64,000 nucleotides of DNA, taken from positions 5,146,001-5,210,000 of the forward strand of contig NZ_CP061378.1 of NCBI RefSeq assembly GCF_015624485.1, given 5' to 3'. The DNA comes from Bradyrhizobium genosp. L. Lineage in GTDB: Bacteria > Pseudomonadota > Alphaproteobacteria > Rhizobiales > Xanthobacteraceae. The notes under the pieces were generated by a model. That model was not told the origin of the DNA, ran no database searches, and saw only the letters and a list, made by a program, of their open reading frames with translations. The first letter of the stretch is position 1; each line of letters starts with the position of its first letter. This document shows, piece by piece, positions 9,671-17,576 of this stretch. The position numbers and the translations under genes were made by a program.

Positions 9671-9901
9671 ATGATCGCATTCAAGCGACTTGGCGGAACT
9701 ACTCTTCTTGTTATGACGATCGTGGCCGCCCCAGCCTTCGCATCGAACGAAACCGCGACCAGGCCATGGTCGGCGCCGGTCGGCCATCGTCAGCCGCGCG
9801 CGGCCGACATCCCCGCATCGATGTCGACGCCGCAGCAGATCATCGACCAGGAGGACGCGATGGTCGACCGCAAGATCAGGGGCATTTGCCGCGGCTGCTA
9901 G
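9671..9901 (+). CDS. Small secreted protein of unknown function
   Basis: This 76-residue protein starts with a signal peptide (KRLGG followed by a hydrophobic TTLLVMTIVAAPAFA core, predicted cleavage near residue 24). The mature segment is polar and ends in a CRGC motif with two cysteines. A GGAG ribosome-binding site lies about 10 bases upstream. It is divergent from the other small secreted gene (226 bp apart) and converges on the SPW-repeat gene. No function can be assigned. Confidence 0.6.
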   Translation: MIAFKRLGGTTLLVMTIVAAPAFASNETATRPWSAPVGHRQPRAADIPASMSTPQQIIDQEDAMVDRKIRGICRGC

Positions 9902-9914
9902 ATGCTCCCCGCTC

Positions 9915-10292
9915 TCAATGCCGCTCCACCGCCTGCGCTGCGGCCGGGCCGAGATGTGTCTTCTCGTATTCGAGGAACAGCTCGATCAGAGCCATGAAGG
10001 CAACCACAGCACCGGCCGCGATGGCAAAATGCATCGCGCGGGTGTGGGTGAAGCCGAGCAGCCAGGGCGAGACGATCAACCACGCCGCCACCAGCAGGTT
10101 GATCCACTCCTCCCAGACCGAGAACGCGAGGATCGCCGCCAGCGACAGCAGCCCGATCACAGCGCCGCTCATCCTGAGATCGACCGCCGCCGCAGGATTG
10201 TTGCCGGCAAACATCCAGGGTGCCGCCAGCAGGAAGATCGCCGCCGCCAGATTGTAGAGATCGAGCGCGGATTCTTTTCGCCAGTTCGTCAT
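9915..10292 (-). CDS. SPW-repeat integral membrane protein
   Basis: The 125-residue product has four hydrophobic segments (roughly residues 16-32, 40-57, 60-78 and 88-104). The WEEWINLLVAAWLIVSPWLLGF segment matches the SPW repeat family, and a degenerate first copy (LAAAIFLLAAPWMF) precedes it. The family is named for its Ser-Pro-Trp motif and has no established biochemical function. ATG 10292 is preferred because the upstream in-frame extension is arginine-rich and not membrane-like. Confidence 0.72.
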   Translation of the reverse strand: MTNWRKESALDLYNLAAAIFLLAAPWMFAGNNPAAAVDLRMSGAVIGLLSLAAILAFSVWEEWINLLVAAWLIVSPWLLGFTHTRAMHFAIAAGAVVAFMALIELFLEYEKTHLGPAAAQAVERH

Positions 10293-10443
10293 GCCGGGTC
10301 CTCCCTTGCTGCTCGAGCCGGTCGACCACGTCGATCGCAAGCCCCATCGTGGACCGGATCGTTTGATCACAAACGACACCGGCCCGGCGCGGGTTCCAAT
10401 CGGACCAGGATATTGCGGCTATAACTTTAGTCGGCCTCCGCCG

Positions 10444-12135
10444 TCACGCCGCTCCCGCGCGCCGATACGGCACGTATTGCGGCGACCACATCTTGGCGCG
10501 GATGCGCGCCTCGATCTGGTCGACCGGAACGTCTTTGGCGAGCCCTTCCTTGTGCGCCTGCACGGCCACGGCCATCGCGACGGTGACGGCGACGTCGCGC
10601 AGCGCGCTGACCGGCGGCAGCAGATTGTGCTTCGGGTTGCTGCGCGCCGGCGAGGCGCTGGCAAGCGCCGTTGCCGCCGCCATGAACATGCCGTCGCTGA
10701 TGCGGGGCGCACCGACCGCGAGCGCGCCGAGCCCGACGCCCGGGAAGATGTAGGAATTGTTGGTCTGGTCGACCTTGAAGCGGGCGCCATCGCGGGTAAT
10801 CGGCGGGAACGGGCTGCCGACGCCGATCAGCGCCCGTCCCTCGGTCCAGGCCTCGATGTCAACGGGCGTCGCCTCCTCGCGCGAGGTCGGGTTCGACAGC
10901 GGGAAGATCACCGGGCGCTTGTTGCATTCGGCCATGGCGCGGACGATCGGCTCGGAGAATGCGCCGGCCTGGCCGGAGACGCCGATCAGCACCGTCGGTT
11001 TGGCGTTGCGCACCACATCGAGCAGCCCGATCTTGTCGGGATGGCCGACCTTCCAGTTCGCGATCGCCTCCTTCTTCTGCAGGAACGGCAACTGGAACGG
11101 CGCGAGCCCGGTCATGCCCTCGAGCAAGAGCCCATCGCGGTCGACCATGAAGAAGCGTGTCGCCACCTCCGCTTCGGAGACGCCGGCGTTGCGCATCGCC
11201 GCGCGGATCAGGCTGGCGATGCCGCAGCCGGCGGAGCCGGCGCCGAGCACCGCGACGCGCTGCTCGGTCAGCGGCACGCCGGTGACGTTGATGGCCGAGA
11301 GCAAGGCGCCGGTCGCCACCGCCGCGGTGCCCTGCACGTCGTCATTGAAGGTGCAGAGCCGGTCGCGATAGCGATCGAGCAGCCGCGTCGCATTGTTCTT
11401 GGCAAAGTCCTCCCATTGCAGCAGCACGCGCGGCCAGCGCTTCACTACCGCCGAGACGAAGGCCTCGATGAAATCGTCGTAGTCCTGGCCGCGCACCCGC
11501 TCGTGGCGCCAGCCGATATAGAGCGGATCGGCAAGGCAGTCTGGATTGTCGGTGCCGACGTCGAGCATGATCGGCAGCGTCGTCGCCGGATGCAGGCCGC
11601 CGCAGCCGCTGTAGAGCGCAAGCTTGCCGATCGGGATGCCCATGCCGCCGGCGCCCTGGTCGCCGAGGCCGAGGATGCGCTCGCCGTCGGTCACCACGAT
11701 CGCCTCGACGGAATCGAAACGCGGATGGGCGAGGATGCGGTCGATCCGGTGCTTGTGCGGCACGCTGAGGAACAGCCCGCGCGGCTTGCGGAACAGCCGG
11801 CTGAATTTCTGGCAGCCCTCGCCGACGGTCGGCGTGTAGACGATCGGCAACAGCTCTTCCAGATTGCCGACCAGCAGCGCGTAGAACAGCGTTTCGTTGG
11901 TGTCCTGCAACTCGCGCAGGAAGGCGTAGCGCTCGAGATCGGTCTCGAAGCCGCGCAGCGCCTCGAGCCGGCGCGACACCTGCTCGTCCAGGGTCAGGAT
12001 ATTGGGCGGCAGCAGGCCGTGCAGATCGAACGCCTCGCGCTCGGCATCGGAGAACGCGGTGCCCTTGTTGAGCTGTGGATCGGCCAATAATTCGTATCCG
12101 CTCATTGCGGTGGTGGCGAAAGATGTATCGGCCAT
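10444..12135 (-). CDS. maeA: NAD-dependent malic enzyme
   Basis: The 563-residue protein is a full-length malic enzyme of the large SfcA/MaeA type. Visible motifs are IVYTPTVGEGCQKF, the VVTDGERILGLGDQGAGGMG signature, FNDDVQGTAAV for metal and malate binding, and GAGSAGCGIA of the NAD(P) Rossmann fold. It decarboxylates malate to pyruvate, feeding acetyl-CoA when dicarboxylates are the carbon source. The length and lack of a C-terminal phosphotransacetylase domain distinguish it from MaeB/TME-type enzymes. ATG 12135 is preferred to an upstream in-frame start at 12180. Confidence 0.92.
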   Translation of the reverse strand: MADTSFATTAMSGYELLADPQLNKGTAFSDAEREAFDLHGLLPPNILTLDEQVSRRLEALRGFETDLERYAFLRELQDTNETLFYALLVGNLEELLPIVYTPTVGEGCQKFSRLFRKPRGLFLSVPHKHRIDRILAHPRFDSVEAIVVTDGERILGLGDQGAGGMGIPIGKLALYSGCGGLHPATTLPIMLDVGTDNPDCLADPLYIGWRHERVRGQDYDDFIEAFVSAVVKRWPRVLLQWEDFAKNNATRLLDRYRDRLCTFNDDVQGTAAVATGALLSAINVTGVPLTEQRVAVLGAGSAGCGIASLIRAAMRNAGVSEAEVATRFFMVDRDGLLLEGMTGLAPFQLPFLQKKEAIANWKVGHPDKIGLLDVVRNAKPTVLIGVSGQAGAFSEPIVRAMAECNKRPVIFPLSNPTSREEATPVDIEAWTEGRALIGVGSPFPPITRDGARFKVDQTNNSYIFPGVGLGALAVGAPRISDGMFMAAATALASASPARSNPKHNLLPPVSALRDVAVTVAMAVAVQAHKEGLAKDVPVDQIEARIRAKMWSPQYVPYRRAGAA

Positions 12136-12244
12136 GACAAGGGTCCCCTCAATGCGAAACGGCAGGATGGACTGTAGCACTTCAGTGCGACGGATCGAGC
12201 GTGAAGGCGCCGTGCCGCGCAGAGTTGAACGTCGCCGGACCAGA

Positions 12245-12274
12245 CAAAAAGCCCCGGAGCTCGCTCCGGGGCTT
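12245..12274 (-). terminator. Rho-independent terminator after the LpxO-like gene
   Basis: A 10-bp stem (12249-12258 with 12265-12274) with a 6-nt loop is followed, on the minus strand, by a run of five T. It lies 28 bp beyond the end of the LpxO-like hydroxylase gene and 110 bp before the malic enzyme start, so it separates the two. Confidence 0.85.
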
Positions 12275-12301
12275 CTGAATTCCGAAAAGTTACAGGGCCG
12301 A

Positions 12302-13231
12302 TTACCTGAGTGCCGACATCACGATCAGGCCGAGGATCAGCGCGGTCACCGAATATTTCAGCGTGTAGTACACGTTGCGATTCCACGCCTTGACCTTGCG
12401 ACTCCCGAGGTGAAGCTCGTAGAGCTTGCCGAACACCTTGTTCAGCGCGCCGACATGCTCGCCGTCGACGTTCTGCGTCGCCGACGCCTTGACGATGTTG
12501 TGGCTGACCCAGCGGTTGATCCGCGTCATGAAACCATACTTCATCGGACGCTCGACGTCGCAGAACAGGATGATGCGGTTGACGTCGGTCTTGTTCTCGG
12601 CGCTGTGGATGAAGGTCTCGTCGAACATGAAGGCCTCGCCGTCACGCCAGACGCATTCGACGCCGTCGACCAGAATGCGGCACTGGTTCGAGTTCGGCGT
12701 GACGAGGCCGAGGTGATAGCGCAAGGAGCCGGCGAAGGGATCGCGGTGCGCCCCGAGCTTGCCGCCGGGCGGCAGCATCGCGAACATCGCGCCATGCACG
12801 TTCGGGATCGAGTTCAACAGCTCGACGGTCTTCGGGCACAGCGTGCGCGCCGACGGCAGGAAGTCGTCGTACCATTTCAGATAGAAGCGCTTCCAGCCGC
12901 TCTTGAAGAATGAATAGAAGCCCCAGTCGTTGTTCTTGGCCGCGGCGCGGATGAAGCCCTCGTCGAACAGCCGCGTCGCCTCGTCGCGGATCGTCTCCCA
13001 ATTCTCCGAAAGCTTGTTCAACTCCGGAAACTGCTCGACCGGGATCACCGGCGTGTTGGGCACCGCCGAGCCTGCATACATCAGCACGTTGTAGGGCGCG
13101 AGATAGGTCGAGTGATCGCCGATCTGGCGCGCGAACCGCAGCCGCTGCTTGCCGCGGAAATGGACGTAAAGCGTGGAAGCCACCAGCACGTAGAGAATGA
13201 CGAGCTGCGGTGCGAAAAGCTGTCTCAACAT
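12302..13231 (-). CDS. Aspartyl/asparaginyl beta-hydroxylase family, LpxO-like lipid A hydroxylase
   Basis: The 309-residue protein has hydrophobic segments at both ends (residues 7-23 and the last 20) and an Fe(II)/2-oxoglutarate dioxygenase core. The HRDP metal motif (His162, Asp164) and the distal His in FIHSAENK (His209) complete the facial triad, with RYHLGL between them. This architecture matches LpxO, which 2-hydroxylates a secondary acyl chain of lipid A in the inner membrane. The lipid A assignment is inference; a peptide substrate is the alternative. It ends at a strong terminator and is divergent from the binding-protein operon at 13560. Confidence 0.8.
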   Translation of the reverse strand: MLRQLFAPQLVILYVLVASTLYVHFRGKQRLRFARQIGDHSTYLAPYNVLMYAGSAVPNTPVIPVEQFPELNKLSENWETIRDEATRLFDEGFIRAAAKNNDWGFYSFFKSGWKRFYLKWYDDFLPSARTLCPKTVELLNSIPNVHGAMFAMLPPGGKLGAHRDPFAGSLRYHLGLVTPNSNQCRILVDGVECVWRDGEAFMFDETFIHSAENKTDVNRIILFCDVERPMKYGFMTRINRWVSHNIVKASATQNVDGEHVGALNKVFGKLYELHLGSRKVKAWNRNVYYTLKYSVTALILGLIVMSALR

Positions 13232-13559
13232 GATCGATCTCAGATCGCGGCCGGTCGACGCTATCCCGTCCGTCCTGGTCGCCCAGAACCGACGAAGGCT
13301 TGGAGCGCCTCGCGGGCGTGCGAAAATTCCCCTTGTTTCACAACGACTTGGTACCTCAGCCGGGTCCAGAGCCTAAGGCCTGCCGAGGTACCGTCCGAAA
13401 GCATCTTTGTAAGCGTTTGCTCACCGAAAGTGAAGGGTGGCGCAATCAGTGGAAACAATCGTGTGACCTTCTTGCATCATTCGCCATTGACAAATTGATT
13501 AGATAATTCCTAATCAAGCAATATCCGCCGGAGAATGCGGGACATCCAGAGGAGGAACG
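13232..13559. other. Divergent intergenic region upstream of the LpxO-like and binding-protein genes
   Basis: These 328 bases contain no convincing gene. The right-hand 75 bases are markedly AT-richer than their surroundings and hold an inverted repeat (13495-13517), a TTGACA hexamer at 13487-13492 that could serve as a -35 element, and an AGAGGAGG ribosome-binding site directly before ATG 13560. Confidence 0.6.
13495..13517. promoter_or_regulatory. Inverted-repeat operator candidate before the binding-protein operon
   Basis: TTGATTAG and CTAATCAA form perfect 8-bp arms around a 7-nt AT-rich spacer, overlapping the expected promoter of the gene at 13560. The third gene of that operon encodes an IclR regulator, the natural candidate to bind here; a LysR- or GntR-type protein is also possible. 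Confidence 0.55.
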
Positions 13560-14762
13560 ATGAGACATTTGTTGGCGGTGGCAGCCATGCTTGCGGCCAT
13601 GACCGCAGCCGCGCAGGCGCAGATTTCCGACGGCGTGGTGCGGATCGGCGTGCTGACCGACCTCTCGAGCTGGGGCCGCGACAACTCCGGGCCGGGCTCG
13701 GTGGAAGCGGCCAAGATGGCGGTCGAGGAATTCGGGCCGACCGTGCTCGGCAAGCCGATCGAGATCATCGCGGCCGATCACCAGATGAAGACCGATGTCG
13801 GGGTCCAGATCGTCCGCGACTGGTTCGACAACGGCAAGGTCGACGCCGTCGCCGACATCCCGAATTCCGGCATCGCGATCGCCGTGCACAACATGGTCCG
13901 CGAGCGCAACAGGATCGCGCTGCTGTCCGGTCCCGGCGCGAGCTCGCTGACCGACGAATTGTGCAGCCCCAATACGGTGCATTTCTCCTACGACACCTAT
14001 GCGCTCTCCAAGGTGACGGCCTCCGCCGTGATCAAGGAAGGCGGCAAATCCTGGTTCTTCATCACCGCCGACTACGCGTTCGGCCAGCAGCTCGAGAAGG
14101 ACGCCACGCGCTTCATCAACGAGATGGGCGGCAAGGTGCTCGGCGGCGTGCGGCATCCGACCAATACCGCCGACTTCTCCTCCTTCGCGCTGCAGGCGCA
14201 GAGCTCGAAGGCCGACGTGGTGGCGTTCGCCAATGCCGGCCAGGACACCGACAACGCGATCAAGCAGGCCGGCGAGTTCGGCCTCGCGCAAGGCGGCCAG
14301 AAGCTGGTCGGCCTTTTGATGTTCGACACCGACGTACATGCGGTCGGGCTCAACGCCGCGCAGGGCACCTACATGACGACGGCGTCGTACTGGAATATGG
14401 ACGACAAGACCCGGGCGTGGTCGCAAAAATTCTTCGCCCGCGCCAAGGTGATGCCGACCATGATCCACACCGGCGTCTACGGCTCGGTGCTGCATTATCT
14501 GAAGGCGATCCAGGCCGCCGGCACCGACGATCCGCAGAAAGTAATGGCCAAAATGCGCGAGCTGCCGATCGAGGACGTCTTCGTGCACGGCGGCAAATTG
14601 CGCGAGGATGGCCGCGTGATCCGCGACATGTATCTGGCGAAGGTCAAGAAGCCTTCGGAATCCAGGGAGCCGTGGGATTATCTCGACATCGTCAAGACGG
14701 TGAAGGGCGAAGACGCCTTCCGTCCCGTCTCCGAGTCCAAATGCCCGCTGTTGAAGAAATAG
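13560..14762 (+). CDS. ABC transporter substrate-binding protein, Liv/Leu-Ile-Val family
   Basis: The 400-residue product has a Sec signal peptide (cleavage expected after AQA near residue 20) and a type I periplasmic binding fold beginning VVRIGVLTDLSSWG. Further features are IIAADHQMKTDVG, ISND-like GPGASSL and WFFITADYAFGQ, all typical of the branched-chain amino acid or amide binding family. An AGAGGAGG site precedes the ATG. It is the first gene of a three-gene unit with a flavoprotein and an IclR regulator. No permease or ATPase gene is adjacent, so it must work with transporter parts encoded elsewhere or act as a sensor. Confidence 0.87.
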   Translation: MRHLLAVAAMLAAMTAAAQAQISDGVVRIGVLTDLSSWGRDNSGPGSVEAAKMAVEEFGPTVLGKPIEIIAADHQMKTDVGVQIVRDWFDNGKVDAVADIPNSGIAIAVHNMVRERNRIALLSGPGASSLTDELCSPNTVHFSYDTYALSKVTASAVIKEGGKSWFFITADYAFGQQLEKDATRFINEMGGKVLGGVRHPTNTADFSSFALQAQSSKADVVAFANAGQDTDNAIKQAGEFGLAQGGQKLVGLLMFDTDVHAVGLNAAQGTYMTTASYWNMDDKTRAWSQKFFARAKVMPTMIHTGVYGSVLHYLKAIQAAGTDDPQKVMAKMRELPIEDVFVHGGKLREDGRVIRDMYLAKVKKPSESREPWDYLDIVKTVKGEDAFRPVSESKCPLLKK

Positions 14763-14773
14763 GATCGCTTCAC

Positions 14774-16480
14774 GTGGCCAGCGAAGAAACGTATGAATGC
14801 GACGCGCTCGTCATCGGCTCCGGCTGCGCCGGGCTGTCGGCGGCGGTCACCGCCGGCCATCATGGCCTGAAGGTGCTGGTGGTCGAGAAGGAGCCGAAAT
14901 TCGGCGGCACCACCGCGCGCTCCGGCGGCTGGCTGTGGATCCCCGGCACCTCGCTGGCGAAGGCTTGGGGCATCGAGGAGAGCACGGACCAGGCCAAGAC
15001 CTATCTGCGCCACGAGGCCGGCAACAGTTTCGATGCCGCGCGCGTCGATGCGTTCCTGACCGAAGGGCCGAAAGCGGTCGACTTCTTCACGACCAAGACC
15101 GCGGTGCGTTTCGACATGCCGCTGACCTTCCCGGACTATCATGCCGAAGCGCCCGGCGGCGCGCAGGGCGGCCGCTCGATGGTGACGCGGCCGTTCGACG
15201 GCCACGAGCTCGGTGAGGCCATCAAGGATCTCGGCAGCCCCCTGCCCGAGCTCACCGTGTTCGGCATGATGCTCGGCTCCGGCAAGGAGATCGTCCATTT
15301 CATGCGCGCGACGCGCTCGCTGACCTCGGCGGCCTATGTCGCGAAACGGCTGTCGAAGCACGCCATGGACGTCGCGCGCAGCGGCCGCGGCATGACCTTG
15401 ACCAACGGCAACGCGCTGGCCGGCCGGCTGGCGAAATCCGCGTTCGACCTCAATATCCCGCTGTGGCTGTCTTCGCCGGTGCGCGAACTGATCGTCGAGG
15501 GCGGCGCGGTGACCGGCGCCATCGTCATGCGCGAGGGCCGCGCGGTCCGCGTCAACGCCAGGCACGGCGTGGTGCTGGCCTGCGGCGGCTTCCCGCACGA
15601 TGTCGCCCGGCGGCAGAAGATGTTTCCGCACGCGCCGACCGGCAAGGAGCACTATTCGCCGGGTCCCATCGGCAACACCGGCGACGGCCTGCGGCTCGCC
15701 GAATCCGCCGGCGGCCGCGTCGAGGATACGCTGCCGAATGCGGCGGCCTGGGTGCCGGTCTCGGTGACGACGCGCAAGGACGGCTCGAAAGGCGTGATGC
15801 CGCACTTCATCGATCGCGCCAAGCCGGGCGTGATCGCTGTCACGCGCGACGGCAAGCGCTTTGCCAACGAAGGCAATTCCTACCACGACTTCGTGCGGGC
15901 GATGATGAAAGCCGCAAAGCCCGGCGAGGAGATCGCAGCCTTCCTGCTCTGCGATCACCAGACGCTGCGCAAATACGGCCTGGGCTGCGTGCCGCCGCGC
16001 CCGATGCCGCTCGGCCATCATCTCAAAAGCGGCTACCTCAAGCGCGGTGCGACCTTGGGCGAGCTTGCCGCACAAACCGGCATCGACGCCAAGGCGCTCG
16101 AGGCCACCGTCGCCGAATTCAACGCGGCCGCAGCCGAAGGCCGCGATCCCGCCTTCGGCAAGGGTTCGCGTGCCTACAACCGCTACCAGGGCGACGCGCT
16201 GCATGGCCCCAATCCCTGCGTTGCGCCGGTCCAACACGGCCCGTTCTATGCCATCAAGATGGTGGTCGGCGATCTCGGCACCTATGCCGGCATCCGCACC
16301 GACGCCAATGCCCGCGCGCTCGATGCCGACGGCCGGCCGATCCAAGGCCTCTATGCCGCTGGCAACGACATGGCGAGCATCATGGGCGGCAACTATCCCG
16401 GCGCCGGCATCACGCTTGGCCCTGCGCTGACCTTCGGCTACATCGCGGGCAAGCACATCGCGGGCGCGGCTGCGACATAG
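14774..16480 (+). CDS. FAD-binding dehydrogenase, fumarate reductase/KstD-like flavoprotein
   Basis: The 568-residue protein starts with a dinucleotide-binding fold (DALVIGSGCAGLSAAV) followed by VVEKEPKFGGTTARSGG, and ends with the family FAD motif YAAGNDMASIMGGNYPGAGITLG. This layout matches the FAD_binding_2 family, especially 3-ketosteroid 1-dehydrogenase-like enzymes that dehydrogenate ring or acyl substrates. No signal peptide is seen. GTG 14774, with AGGA about 8 bases upstream, is preferred; an ATG at 14741 would overlap the preceding gene by 22 bp and lacks a ribosome-binding site. The steroid-type substrate is not established. Confidence 0.82.
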   Translation: MASEETYECDALVIGSGCAGLSAAVTAGHHGLKVLVVEKEPKFGGTTARSGGWLWIPGTSLAKAWGIEESTDQAKTYLRHEAGNSFDAARVDAFLTEGPKAVDFFTTKTAVRFDMPLTFPDYHAEAPGGAQGGRSMVTRPFDGHELGEAIKDLGSPLPELTVFGMMLGSGKEIVHFMRATRSLTSAAYVAKRLSKHAMDVARSGRGMTLTNGNALAGRLAKSAFDLNIPLWLSSPVRELIVEGGAVTGAIVMREGRAVRVNARHGVVLACGGFPHDVARRQKMFPHAPTGKEHYSPGPIGNTGDGLRLAESAGGRVEDTLPNAAAWVPVSVTTRKDGSKGVMPHFIDRAKPGVIAVTRDGKRFANEGNSYHDFVRAMMKAAKPGEEIAAFLLCDHQTLRKYGLGCVPPRPMPLGHHLKSGYLKRGATLGELAAQTGIDAKALEATVAEFNAAAAEGRDPAFGKGSRAYNRYQGDALHGPNPCVAPVQHGPFYAIKMVVGDLGTYAGIRTDANARALDADGRPIQGLYAAGNDMASIMGGNYPGAGITLGPALTFGYIAGKHIAGAAAT

Positions 16481-16514
16481 CCGAGCGAGAGCCGGCACGA
16501 GTTGACGGGACCAC

Positions 16515-17318
16515 ATGACGAAAGAGAGCCGCGGCATCCAGTCGATCGAAGTGGGCGGCGAGCTGTTGCGTGCGCTTGCCCGCAACGGCGAGCCGATGAT
16601 GCTGCGCGACCTCGCGCGCGAAGCGGGCATGCCGCCGGCCAAGGCGCATCCCTATCTCGTCAGCTTTTCCCGCATCGGCCTGATCGAGCAGGACGAGAGC
16701 ACCGGCCGCTACGAGATCGGCGCGCTGGCGCTCGAGCTCGGCCTGATCAGCCTGCGCCGGCTCTCGGCCGTGCGCATCGCCACGCCGCGGATCGCCGCCC
16801 TCGCCGACAGCGTCAACCACGCCGTGTCGCTCTCGGTCTGGGGCACGCACGGGCCGACCGTGGTGCGGCTCGAGGAGCCGAGCCATCCCGTGCATATCGC
16901 GATGCGCGTCGGCTCGGTGGTCGCGCTGCTGGAGACCGCGACCGGCCGGGCGTTCGCCGCCTTCATGCCGCCGAACGCGGTGAAGGCCGCGCTCGATAGC
17001 GGTCTCGACCGGCTCGGCGTCGGCTACAATCCGAAACGTGCGCCGGCGAGTGCGAAGACGGTACAGATGTTGGCCGAGGTCCGCAGCCACCGGCTCGCGC
17101 GCGCGATCGGCGACCCCCTGCCCGGCGTCAACGCGTTCGCCGCGCCGGTGTTCGACCATGCCGGCCATGTCGCGCTGGTGATCACCGCGATGGGACCGGA
17201 AGGCACCTTCGACGCCAACTGGGACAGCCCGATCGCAGCCGCGCTACAAGCCTGCGCCGGCGATATCTCGCGGCAGTTGGGCCACAGCCTATCGCCGTCG
17301 GATCCGCGGGGCGGCTGA
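16515..17318 (+). CDS. IclR family transcriptional regulator
   Basis: The 267-residue protein has the IclR layout: an N-terminal winged helix (SIEVGGELLRALARNGEPMMLRDLAREAGMPPAKAHPYL, about residues 10-50) and a C-terminal effector domain. The effector domain carries LLETATGRAFAAFMP and GVNAFAAPVFDHAGHVALVIT. It lies 34 bp after the flavoprotein gene and is probably co-transcribed, suggesting local control of the binding-protein/flavoprotein unit. The inverted repeat at 13495-13517 is a plausible operator. Confidence 0.9.
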   Translation: MTKESRGIQSIEVGGELLRALARNGEPMMLRDLAREAGMPPAKAHPYLVSFSRIGLIEQDESTGRYEIGALALELGLISLRRLSAVRIATPRIAALADSVNHAVSLSVWGTHGPTVVRLEEPSHPVHIAMRVGSVVALLETATGRAFAAFMPPNAVKAALDSGLDRLGVGYNPKRAPASAKTVQMLAEVRSHRLARAIGDPLPGVNAFAAPVFDHAGHVALVITAMGPEGTFDANWDSPIAAALQACAGDISRQLGHSLSPSDPRGG

Positions 17319-17376
17319 GGCCGACACAGCGACGCATCCGCGGTCGACGACACCGCGTTGTTTGCAACGTTCTCAC

Positions 17377-17499
17377 GGTCGTCCTGGCGAAAGCCAGGAC
17401 CCATTACCCAAATTGCCAATTATCGCGCGACGCTGGGACCACAATCCCGTTCACAATCAAATTCGATGGTTATGGGTGCTGACTTTCGTCAGGACGACG
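17377..17499. repeat. Palindromic intergenic repeat, GTCCTGGCGAAAGCCAGGAC family
   Basis: The left end (17377-17410) and right end (17467-17499) are imperfect reverse complements about 33 bp long, each holding its own small hairpin (left: 17381-17400). The centre is unrelated and AT-richer. It has no coding potential. The element lies between the IclR gene and the ahcY terminator. I recall similar elements as dispersed repeats in Bradyrhizobium genomes. Confidence 0.75.
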
Positions 17500-17522
17500 T
17501 TGGAGAAAGCGCCGCACCCGGC

Positions 17523-17551
17523 AAAAAGCCCCGGACAATGCCGGGGCTTTT
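17523..17551 (-). terminator. Rho-independent terminator after ahcY
   Basis: An 11-bp stem (17524-17534 with 17541-17551) around a 6-nt loop is followed on the minus strand by a T run. It is 25 bp beyond the ahcY stop. The symmetrical A/T flanks mean it could also act on rightward transcripts from the IclR operon. Confidence 0.87.
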
Positions 17552-17576
17552 CACAATCTCTCGCAGCAACAGCGGA

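Noticed and set aside
13535..14740. Upstream extension of the flavoprotein reading frame across the binding-protein gene.
   Set aside because: This stretch is out-of-frame translation of a well-supported binding-protein gene; the flavoprotein fold starts only after 14774.
14678..16642. Leftward open frame of 654 codons opposite the flavoprotein gene.
   Set aside because: The sense strand encodes a full FAD dehydrogenase with motifs at both ends; the antisense frame has none.
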